NCBI GenBank assembly: GCA_003354225.1
Contig: PIVH01000237.1
Span: 1-6,794, forward strand
Source: Globobulimina sp.
Taxonomy: Eukaryota > Foraminifera > Rotaliida
DNA: 6,794 nt
Reading direction: 5' to 3'
Shown: positions 1 through 6,794 of the stretch, one piece after another
How positions within the stretch are numbered: the stretch's first letter is position 1
How the letters are laid out: every line of letters starts with the position of its first letter
Notes under the pieces: model-generated
Database searches by the model: none
Seen by the model: only the letters and a program-made list of their open reading frames with translations
Told to the model about the DNA's origin: nothing
Translations under genes and position numbers: made by a program

Positions 1-40
1 AACATCACTTCTGACATTATCTCAACATTTAGCAACTAGG

Positions 41-3000
41 ATGAAACCCTGTGATCCATGCTATTGGTTATTTTCGTTTTCAACAAGTACGTATTTTATC
101 CATTCTTTTCCAACACCATGCATATAATTAATTTGTTGTTTTGTTCAGAACAAATTGCAGCAGAACAATCTAAAATTGCCACATCTTTATTCCAACCACC
201 AATTGCAACAAAGGAGGAATGTCCGCAAATTAGCGAAACAATTGAAGTGATATTGGAATCACTGATAAATAGTTCCTCATTTAAACAATTCGAAGCAGAA
301 TGTCATCGAATTTTGCTCAATGCATTTGTTGATAAATGTGATGATTATTTGTGGATTTCAGTTGTGTTTTTCTCAATGTTTATGCGTTGTAATTTTGTTG
401 GGCCGTTTGAGTTAACTGAACACGAAATGGATGAATGGGACAAATGGTTCAAACTGGAATTACTGTCAAATGACAAACAACTGACATCCGTAAAATGTCA
501 CCAATGGCTAAGAATCGATAATGAGGACATTGAGTTTGAATTAAAATATCCATTTTTCTTAATTTTATCAAGCATCATTTTAGAAAATGGCTTATCATCA
601 AATAAAAATGGTAATAATTCTAACAAGAATGAAATATCGTGGCATTGGTGGTATGTTCGCGTACTCCGCTATCATCAAAATATTTTATCCCATCGATGCC
701 CAACACTGCAAAATGACATATTGTCGCATTGCCAAAGCATTCAAGAGTTGTTCCCCCAAAGTTTTATCAAATTAAAGGAAACCAAACAAGAAATCAACAA
801 TAACACAATTATCACTTTAAAAGAATTACTAAAATGCCAATTTAATGTGGAATACGCATTGATTGCTAATTTTTATTGGAAGCATGAGATTGTTAAAAAG
901 CAAATTCTTTCGGCAAAACAATGTCTTTCTGATGCATTTGTTTATAAACTCACATCAAAATTAGGCAAAAGAACCAAATATCAGATTCAAAGCAAATCGC
1001 AGTTGTATTTATTGGTTAACTCATCAATTTATAAGTTTTTCCCTTCTGCGGATTTGGACATCGATGAAAAAACAGAGGAAAAAGAAAGCGGTTTAGCGGC
1101 GCAACAGAAACACTATAAAAAGACCTGGTATTTGCCATTGAATGTGCGGTTGGAAGATGACACTTTGTTGGATGAGATCCGATGGGACGACGAAATTCAT
1201 CATTTTAAACTGCATTACTTGGAATATTGCATTATTTTATTCGAAGCCGTGCAACAATCCGTAATTAATAAAGTGAGAGGAATCTCTGAACTGTGTATTT
1301 TGGCGTATTTAGACGGATTGAATTCGAATGGAAATATTCATGATTGGAGTGTTCAACTTTTTGTATTGTTGCAACGATCAAGAACAGAATTTAGAAATTA
1401 CAGCAAACAAAGTCGAGCCATCCAGCAATACGAATCCATTCAATATCACTTAGATTCCATGTTTGATGAATCACGCTTTTTTCCACCGCAATATACCGCA
1501 TTAAAGACACACATTAAATTGCATAGCAATGATAATCGAGATAATAGACTCAATGTGGAATATAATGAGTTGTGCACAGACATTGCATATAAACGTTTGC
1601 GTGGAATTTATGGAACAATTTTAAAGTCCAATGCCCAAATCCAGTGTGAATTGGGTGACTTATATATGAGTCTTGGTTTTACGCGGAGTGCGTTGGCTAT
1701 TTATGAGAAACTGAATCATTTCCAAAAAGTGGCGCAATGTTTGGTTAATTTGGATAGAAAGCACGATGCCAAACAACTCTTATTCCAACAGATAAAGCAA
1801 ATCGATTTGATGCACGCGAACAAGCAGAAGAATGATGGAAAAGTGAGAATTTGTCAGCATTACAGCTGGGATAAGAAACCATATTATCTCTGTTTGTTAG
1901 GTGATATTTGTGAGGACAATGCCTATTATCAGCAAGCGTGGAATGTCAGTCATAAAACGTATGGCCGCGCAATGAGGACATTGGCATATAATCATTACCA
2001 TTCGCAAGAATATGAAGAATGCATCGAATGCGCCCGCAATGCACTGGCAATCAACTCCTTATTTCCAAAGGTTTGGTTCCTTTTAGGTTCCGCATCCATG
2101 CAATTAAAGCAGCCCATTTATGAATATGTGATTGAGTCCTTCTCCTTTGTGGTCAGCATCGACGACACAGACTTTGAGGCCTGGAATAATTTGGGTGCAG
2201 CACACATGAATTTGAATAATTATAAGTCTGCGTTGTATGCCTTGCAGCAAGCCGGCAATTTGCGGAGAGGGAACTGGAAGATATGGGAGAATATCTTGAC
2301 GTGCTCGTTGAAACTAAAAAAATTAAGCAAATCAATCTCGTCATTGTCGCATTTGATTGATATTAAGAAAGATACAACTTCGGTGAACCCAAATATTATC
2401 GCTGCACTCACTGTTGAGTTGACTGCAAAAATAGAAAAATATCAATTGCAAAATACAGATATTGATATCACTGATCCTGAGCAAAAAAATGAAGTTCAAA
2501 TTGACGAAAAAAAAGCAGATGAATGTGGTGACGAATTGGAAGAAGAGGAATTAAGTAAACCAACAATAATATCATTAATGACGCAGTTTGATAAGTTGGT
2601 GTTGAATATATTGGATAGATTGAGTCAACATTCATTTCTGAGCAGTTCCTCGCATATTAAACAGTCGCCATTCACCAAAACGGGCTTGCTGGATAATGAT
2701 AATTTGTTGCATGGAATATCAGAAAATCAAAGAGCAAAACAAACGCAATCTGCATATGACATTTATGAGATATTTGCAACGTATTTTGAGAAATGTTTGC
2801 GGATTGAAGAGAGTGTGGAGAGCAGGTTTAAACAATGCAGGATTATCATGAAATACTTTGAGATTATAAGCAGACAAAATGCACAAATTAATGAGAAAAA
2901 TAAGAAAGAATATTTGAAGATTATTCATGTTTTGAGTAGGTTGACATTCTTATATTCATTGCAGATTAATGGTTATCGGAATAGTTTGAAAAATGAGAAA

Positions 3001-3222
3001 GGAAACTTAGATATTAACAAATTGCAACAAATGTTGACCTCAATTCAATTGCTTTTCAATCGCTTACAGAAATTATCCAACAAATTGTATATTGATTTGA
3101 AAGAAAGCAAAGAGCTAACTATTAAGTTGCAGGAAATGGAGCAATTGAGCTATAAAATAAAAAATGAATCAATAAAGAAGGAAAAAGAATCAATACTGAG
3201 TGCTTTCTCTGATTGGATGTAG
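41..3222 (+). CDS. TTC27: TTC27 homologue (TPR protein, Emw1/YNL313C family), two exons
   Basis: Proposed model is join(41..86,149..3222), giving 1039 residues; human TTC27 has about 840. Family marks seen in order (spliced numbering): a conserved N-terminal half with a Trp cluster at W180/W182/W183 followed by RVLRYHQNILSHRCP; the diagnostic LGKRTKY at 287-293; a first TPR-like helical pair at about 514-565 (ELGDLYMSLGFTRSALAIYEKL); and a TPR array at about 622-755, including WFLLGSA and AWNNLGAAH at 693-701. An acidic Asp/Glu-rich linker (about 791-816) precedes a helical C-terminal tail that accounts for much of the extra length. Known of the family: yeast Emw1 is essential and linked to cell-wall integrity, and human TTC27 has been reported among HSP90/R2TP-linked factors around U5 snRNP assembly; it is thought to be a soluble scaffold or chaperone cofactor. 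ATG 41 is chosen because splicing joins it in frame and A is at -3. The frame stays open to the left edge, so the true start may lie outside the window. Family call is sure; the 5' end is less sure. Confidence 0.9.
87..148 (+). other. Spliceosomal intron, 62 nt, in the TTC27 gene
   Basis: The donor is GTACGT at 87-92 and the acceptor is TTTTGTTCAG ending at 148. The stretch before the acceptor is almost all T and G/C-poor, and ATTAAT at 127-132 is a plausible branch point about 17 nt from the acceptor. The length is not a multiple of three. Removing it joins the frame of ATG 41 to the TTC27 frame with a phase-1 junction (codon a|aa, Lys16). If retained, translation from ATG 41 stops at TAA 125-127. 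The alternative donor at 91 would join a frame that has upstream stops and no ATG, so 87 is preferred. Not confirmed by RNA. Confidence 0.8.
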
Positions 3223-3261
3223 TTTATTTTAATTCTAAAAAACTCACTAACAAACTCAAGC
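3223..3261. other. 39-nt intergenic spacer between TTC27 and the hydrolase gene
   Basis: Only 39 nt of AT-rich sequence separate the TAG of TTC27 from the ATG of the hydrolase. No AATAAA signal, TATA-like box or repeat is visible in it. Any 3' end signal for the first gene and promoter for the second must overlap neighbouring coding sequence, or the two are transcribed together. Confidence 0.7.
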
Positions 3262-4914
3262 ATGTCTTTTTTTGAAGCAACACCAACAGCAACACTGACA
3301 ACAAACAAATTGAATTGCAAACAAGATGTCCGATGTTATTACGCCGATTCGAGTGCTACTGCTCCGTCGTTAGAGTTTTTTTATGGTAAAGACATTCCAA
3401 AAAATGGCAAAAGTTGTGATAATGGCTTATTTTCGATGGGTAATCAAACACAAATGCATTCCCTCAGCATTTTATACCGCATACCCTATCTTCACCCAAT
3501 TGCTGTAATTTATTCCCTATTATTTTTATGGTCCATTCATTTCCGAATTCGTGTCATAACCATAATAATCATCCTTTTTATTCAATTTGCAATCGGCGAA
3601 TCAATGAGAATCCATCGCCATGCTTCACTGCAAAATGTATTCGATAAAATCAAAATTATCGCAGCATTGATCGGTGACATTTTGTTAATTCCATTTCAGA
3701 TTTTTCTATTTCCGACAGAAAATCCATTGATTCAATTCCAAGATACTTCTATTAATCGCTACATTTTATCGCACTGCAAATCAATGCTCAAATTCAGGCC
3801 AACTTTTTGGAGCAGACACAATTTCATTCAATTCGTTCTGTGTATATTCGAAGAGCAATTCGCTTCGTTCAAATGCCAAATTTATAGGGAATTGCTTGAA
3901 ACCACTGATGGCGGATTGGTTGCTTTGGATTATTGGGTGGATAAAGCAGCAGAAAGCAAGCAGGAATTTGCCCATTTTGGGGATGTCTATAAATCAAAAT
4001 ATTTTTATAAATTCAGCTCAAAATTGTATGACAAATGTTTGTTCGGCAAAGGTAAGTCAACCCCGATTTTATTTATATTTACGACATATTGCGGCGACTC
4101 ACTGTCTGCTCCGGTTCGCAAAATGGCGGAATATTTTTGTTTGAGAGGTTGGAGAGTCGTCAGTTACACGAAGAGAGGCTGCGGTTCGCCATACTTTGAG
4201 ATGCTGCCTTTGTTAACGCATAAAACCTTTGATTTGCAGGGAATGGCGGATGCGCAGTTTGTAATCGATCGCATTCAAAACAGATATCCGGCGGCGCCCA
4301 AAATATGCGTTGGTTTCAGTTTAGGCGGCAGTCAAATGCAGGATTTGTTGGCCACTTTGAACGCCAAACATAAATATTTTAGTGGTGGCATCAAAATTGA
4401 TGGCGTCTGTAATTGGTTGGAAGTGATCAAATTCAATGATCGCTTGAACATAGTTTCTAAGGTTTTGGGCGAAATCGTCCATTCCAATTATATTAAATCG
4501 TTACGTTTTATGGAAAGAGAAAAAGCAGAAAAAGCAGACATTGACTTTGATAAAATTTGCAGTATAAAATCCCGAGACTGCGGAATGATGGATATTATCT
4601 CGAATATGATGGCTCCAACAAAGGGATACTTGGATAATGTGGATGGATATTTGCATTCTGTGGGCCCGTCGGATGTCGAGGGGGTCGCTGTGCCGTTGCT
4701 AGTCTTTAATTGTTGGAATGATGGCTTCCAGGACCCGGCGGATCTGCCCATTGGAGTAGCAAATGTAAACCCAAATATCTTGCATTGTGTCACCAGATTC
4801 GGCGCACATTGTATTCGGAGGGAAGGCATATTGAATAAACAGTGTTGGCTCTCCAAGACTAGCTTTGAATTTGCTGCGGCTGTTGTTAATGCTAAAGCAA
4901 ATCGTAAAGAATGA
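3262..4914 (+). CDS. Membrane-anchored alpha/beta hydrolase, ABHD1/3 (YheT/EMB8-like) family
   Basis: The protein has 550 residues and no intron. Residues 1-60 are low-complexity and Thr/Ser-rich. Hydrophobic stretches at about 77-92, 96-113 and 129-150 suggest two or three membrane segments; animal ABHD1/3 proteins usually have one N-terminal anchor. Family marks follow: FRPTFW at 178-183, then RELLETTDGGLVALDYW at 209-225, the strand leading into the hydrolase fold. The nucleophile elbow GFSLGG places Ser353. Asp487 in WNDGFQDP and His516 in RFGAHC complete a predicted triad. Odd point: the usual HG or PG on the oxyanion strand (in HGLTG-type motifs) reads TTYCGDS at 274-280. Family members include ABHD3, a phospholipase acting on medium-chain and oxidised phosphatidylcholines, and plant EMB8-like proteins; the substrate here is unknown. 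The start at 3262 has A at -3. Met59 (3436) and Met65 (3454) are later in-frame alternatives that would keep all membrane segments. The stop is TGA. Family call is good; activity is inferred. Confidence 0.85.
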   Translation: MSFFEATPTATLTTNKLNCKQDVRCYYADSSATAPSLEFFYGKDIPKNGKSCDNGLFSMGNQTQMHSLSILYRIPYLHPIAVIYSLLFLWSIHFRIRVITIIIILFIQFAIGESMRIHRHASLQNVFDKIKIIAALIGDILLIPFQIFLFPTENPLIQFQDTSINRYILSHCKSMLKFRPTFWSRHNFIQFVLCIFEEQFASFKCQIYRELLETTDGGLVALDYWVDKAAESKQEFAHFGDVYKSKYFYKFSSKLYDKCLFGKGKSTPILFIFTTYCGDSLSAPVRKMAEYFCLRGWRVVSYTKRGCGSPYFEMLPLLTHKTFDLQGMADAQFVIDRIQNRYPAAPKICVGFSLGGSQMQDLLATLNAKHKYFSGGIKIDGVCNWLEVIKFNDRLNIVSKVLGEIVHSNYIKSLRFMEREKAEKADIDFDKICSIKSRDCGMMDIISNMMAPTKGYLDNVDGYLHSVGPSDVEGVAVPLLVFNCWNDGFQDPADLPIGVANVNPNILHCVTRFGAHCIRREGILNKQCWLSKTSFEFAAAVVNAKANRKE

Positions 4915-5028
4915 CTTCATTTATTTGTATTTTTATGTATATTATAAATTTTACAACAACTCGCTACAAGATAACTAACTTTATATCATGTGCTGAAACT
5001 CCTTTACGAAATAAGGGAATGTTCTAGT

Positions 5029-5038
5029 ATTACGTAAT
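5029..5038. promoter_or_regulatory. ATTACGTAAT palindrome, left copy (bZIP-like site?)
   Basis: This 10-bp sequence is its own reverse complement and recurs at 5071-5080, 87 bp upstream of the ankyrin-SAM start codon at its nearest base and farther here. The core TTACGTAA matches the known consensus of PAR/C-EBP-type bZIP factors. Its presence twice follows automatically from the arms being inverted copies, so the repeat adds no independent support. A regulatory role is only a suggestion. Confidence 0.15.
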
Positions 5039-5070
5039 CAGAATTGATACCTAGGACCTAGGTGTCGTTA

Positions 5071-5080
5071 ATTACGTAAT
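5071..5080. promoter_or_regulatory. ATTACGTAAT palindrome, right copy (bZIP-like site?)
   Basis: Second copy of the 10-bp self-complementary sequence, in the right arm of the inverted repeat and closer to the ankyrin-SAM gene, with its last base 45 nt before that gene's ATG. It would fall in the core promoter or 5' leader. Same caveat as for the left copy: no sign of function beyond the match to the TTACGTAA bZIP core. Confidence 0.15.
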
Positions 5081-5124
5081 ACTAGAACATTCCTAAACGC
5101 CGCGGCAGTAAAACGTTAAGAGCC

Positions 5125-6794
5125 ATGGCAACTTTAGAAACAGAGTGGGAAAAGGCGTGCAAAGGCAGCCACAAAAGTATAGTCAGTTATTTTGACATTC
5201 ATAAAGAAGAAATTTTATCGTCTGGATCATCATCGTTTCTTGCGGGTTTAATTACATCTGATGATATTAAATCATTACAACACATATTTCAAAACAGCAA
5301 TCCTAACCAATATATTAATGTTGTCCCAACAAACAAATGTCGTGATCATCTCCTTTGGCATGCAATGTCCTCTACTTTTGCAGTAATTCGATGTGTTGTA
5401 TCCAACGGAGCAAAATTCCCCAATGATATTGGTAGTGGATTTATCTACCAATTAATTAAATATAATAGAAAAATGACACCAGATGAAATTTATTTATGTG
5501 TTGATTATTTATTGACAAATCTAACTGGAAAAATTAATGGTGGTAATATCATGAGTATATTAGCAAAAGGATGCGATAATAATGGCAAACTATCATTTGA
5601 TGCAATAAAAATGGGAAACTTAATTACAAGCAAAAGACCTGATTTTCAAGAACACTTTGGATATGGTTACATAAGGAACGCAGTCGGAGCACAAAGATTT
5701 GAATTTGCTGAATTTATGATTGAAAATGGTGCTAATTTAACTGTTGATTTATATGTGAAAACAGACGTTTTTTCTGAGCCAAATGATGCAATCATTAAAT
5801 GGTTATTGAAACATGATGTTGATATTAATAAAGAAATGGATGATTTTGTAGGAACTCCTTTGTTTCAATGTTGCATTGATCAAAGATATGATTTGATGGA
5901 ATTACTCATAAATAATGGAGCTGACATTCATAAAGAATGTAAATACAATGACACAATGATCAGTCCATTACAACTCTGCCAACAAACGTTTCCACCGAAA
6001 TATTTCGAATATTTTCGGAATTATAATGCAAAAACGATAGTTTTTGATATCGATTTTTCAAAGATACCCAAAACTGTGCCACCACTGAATTTTGTGTTTG
6101 ATGATGAAAAATCACTCAATGATATCAACAATAAATGTATTAATAAAAGGAAAGAAATTATGGATTTAGAAAATGAATTGGCTGTAAAATATGGTGAGTT
6201 GCGAGATTTGGTTTGTGAGCAAAGTGAAATAGAAAAGAAAAAGCAAAATATTGTATTATGGAATGAAATGAATGAGGAATGGATGCATTTTTTAAATGAA
6301 TGGCAGAAATGGGACAGTCTTTGTTTTGTTGAATATTTAAAGCGCAGTAAATATGACAAAAAAGCATATGATTCTTATTTTTTATCCGACAGCATTGCAA
6401 TACAAAAAATTGAAAATTATGTCAAAGATAATTTAAATACTTTTACTGAGGAAAAAAATGCAGATCAAAATGATGAAACATATTTTAAAGGTATTTATTT
6501 GAACCAGTTTGACAAATCATCGATATATGGGGTTGGTATTACGGAAAGCGAGGATATTCAAAGTGTGTATCAATCATTACAACAATTAACCAAATCAAAA
6601 ATGAATATCGCACAAAAGGAACATTATAAGGTGAATCCATCAAAGATTGAGAAACTCAAAGAGTGGTTAACTAATATTGTTAAATTACCACAATATTTTG
6701 ATGTATTCGTAGCAAACGATATTTATTTAGATTTGATGGGAAGTGTAACCAAAGATGATTTGAAAGATATGGGGATAAAATCTGTTCGACATTT
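5125..6794 (+). CDS. Ankyrin-repeat / coiled-coil / SAM-domain protein, 3' end cut by window
   Basis: The frame is open for 556 codons from ATG 5125 to the window edge with no stop. The start is the first in-frame ATG after TAG 5083-5085 and has a strong context (GCCATGG). Residues 1-305 are degenerate ankyrin-like repeats; the clearest are at about 74-98 (ending VVSNGAKF), 192-205 (FAEFMIENGANL) and 221-271, where GTPLFQCCIDQRYDLMELL and NNGADIHKE match the repeat consensus. Residues about 327-375 are charged and heptad-like, probably a coiled coil (KRKEIMDLENELAVKYGELR). A Trp-rich patch follows (W379, W386, W393, W396), then a linker. From about 506 a SAM domain begins: EKLKEWLTNIVKLPQYFDVF, then VTKDDLKDMGIKSVRH, where the window ends. 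Ankyrin and SAM domains both mediate protein binding, so an adaptor role is inferred; no enzyme motif is visible. By eye its Leu codons favour TTA more than those of the two upstream genes. No orthologue is recognised. Confidence 0.85.
   Translation, partial: MATLETEWEKACKGSHKSIVSYFDIHKEEILSSGSSSFLAGLITSDDIKSLQHIFQNSNPNQYINVVPTNKCRDHLLWHAMSSTFAVIRCVVSNGAKFPNDIGSGFIYQLIKYNRKMTPDEIYLCVDYLLTNLTGKINGGNIMSILAKGCDNNGKLSFDAIKMGNLITSKRPDFQEHFGYGYIRNAVGAQRFEFAEFMIENGANLTVDLYVKTDVFSEPNDAIIKWLLKHDVDINKEMDDFVGTPLFQCCIDQRYDLMELLINNGADIHKECKYNDTMISPLQLCQQTFPPKYFEYFRNYNAKTIVFDIDFSKIPKTVPPLNFVFDDEKSLNDINNKCINKRKEIMDLENELAVKYGELRDLVCEQSEIEKKKQNIVLWNEMNEEWMHFLNEWQKWDSLCFVEYLKRSKYDKKAYDSYFLSDSIAIQKIENYVKDNLNTFTEEKNADQNDETYFKGIYLNQFDKSSIYGVGITESEDIQSVYQSLQQLTKSKMNIAQKEHYKVNPSKIEKLKEWLTNIVKLPQYFDVFVANDIYLDLMGSVTKDDLKDMGIKSVRH

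Larger units (their letters stand above)
5016..5093. repeat. 78-bp near-perfect inverted repeat (MITE-like or regulatory hairpin)
   Basis: The arms at 5016-5038 and 5071-5093 are 23 nt each and exact reverse complements. The left arm begins GGAATGTTCTAGTATTAC. The 32-nt middle is itself nearly palindromic around A5056: 5045-5055 pairs with 5057-5067 allowing two G-T pairs, and contains CCTAGG twice (5050-5055 and 5057-5062). The whole element could fold into one long hairpin with a small asymmetric internal loop (6 nt against 3). TAA lies at 5012-5014 and again at 5094-5096, a possible 3-bp target duplication if one extra G at 5015 is allowed. It has no coding capacity. Best guess is a miniature inverted-repeat transposable element or its remnant; a conserved regulatory palindrome is the main alternative. 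Confidence 0.75.
4915..5124. other. Intergenic region between the hydrolase and ankyrin-SAM genes
   Basis: This 210-nt spacer is far longer than the 39-nt spacer upstream. Its first 100 nt are AT-rich, with TATA-like patches (ATTATAAAT near 4942 and TTTATATC near 4980) that are too common at this base composition to call. It then holds the inverted repeat at 5016-5093. The last 30 nt, from 5095, are distinctly richer in G+C (containing CGCCGCGGC) and end in GCCATGG, a strong initiation context. No open frame, tRNA or AATAAA signal is seen. Confidence 0.6.

Noticed and set aside
58-148. ATG 58 as the TTC27 start
   Set aside because: It would translate the T-rich intron as a hydrophobic leader. 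The GT...AG intron and the in-frame ATG 41 give a better N-terminus.
3156-3176. Two AATAAA hexamers (3156-3161 and 3171-3176) as the TTC27 poly(A) signal
   Set aside because: Cleavage 10-30 nt downstream would fall before the stop codon. They are expected by chance in AAT/AAA-rich coding sequence.
4051-4095. GGTAAGT inside the hydrolase gene as an intron donor
   Set aside because: The frame is open and the translation follows the hydrolase fold straight through this point, so it is most likely a coding match by chance.
4488-4856. Minus-strand open frame of 122 codons
   Set aside because: Antisense to the catalytic half of the hydrolase; no recognisable domain and no start context of note.
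5016-5093. Bacterial rho-independent terminator or CRISPR-type repeat
   Set aside because: The setting is eukaryotic, the arms are not followed by a T-run, and there is only one inverted pair with no direct-repeat array.
6021-6359. Minus-strand open frame of 112 codons
   Set aside because: It lies antisense within the ankyrin-SAM coding region, with low-complexity Ser/Phe-rich content and no domain; a composition shadow.
6491-6507. A 17-nt GTATTT...CCAG mini-intron in the ankyrin-SAM gene
   Set aside because: The frame is uninterrupted and the SAM domain follows in the same frame. Removing 17 nt would shift it out of frame.
1-6794. Giant-virus origin, suggested by the ankyrin protein and an intergenic palindrome
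   Set aside because: A TTC27 gene with a spliceosomal intron and a eukaryotic-type ABHD enzyme point to a cellular genome; no viral core genes are present.

Overview
The window looks like gene-dense, AT-rich nuclear DNA from a eukaryote, most likely a protist or another small-genome lineage that cannot be named from sequence alone. Four things support this. The first gene belongs to TTC27, a family known only from eukaryotes. Its 5' end carries what looks like a 62-nt spliceosomal intron (GTACGT...TTCAG, pyrimidine-rich end). All three start codons have a purine at -3. Gene 1 ends in TAG and gene 2 in TGA, which fits the standard genetic code and argues against codes that reassign those stops.

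Layout, all on the + strand: (1) a TTC27 homologue, exon 1 from about 41 to 86 (possibly continuing left of the window), intron 87-148, exon 2 149-3222; (2) a spacer of only 39 nt; (3) an intronless membrane-anchored alpha/beta hydrolase of the ABHD1/3 (YheT/EMB8-like) family, 3262-4914, with a visible Ser-Asp-His triad but an altered oxyanion-strand motif; (4) a 210-nt intergenic region holding a near-perfect 78-bp inverted repeat (5016-5093) with 23-bp identical arms; (5) an ankyrin-repeat/coiled-coil/SAM-domain gene from 5125 that runs off the right edge inside its SAM domain.

The genes do not form an obvious pathway. TTC27 is a conserved housekeeping TPR protein, the hydrolase is probably a lipid-acting membrane enzyme, and the ankyrin-SAM protein looks like a lineage-specific adaptor. 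I found no RNA genes, CRISPR arrays, transposase genes or viral genes. The points most worth a second look are the missed 5' intron, the hairpin just upstream of the ankyrin-SAM gene, and the altered oxyanion motif. I see no strong evidence for a new multi-gene system.
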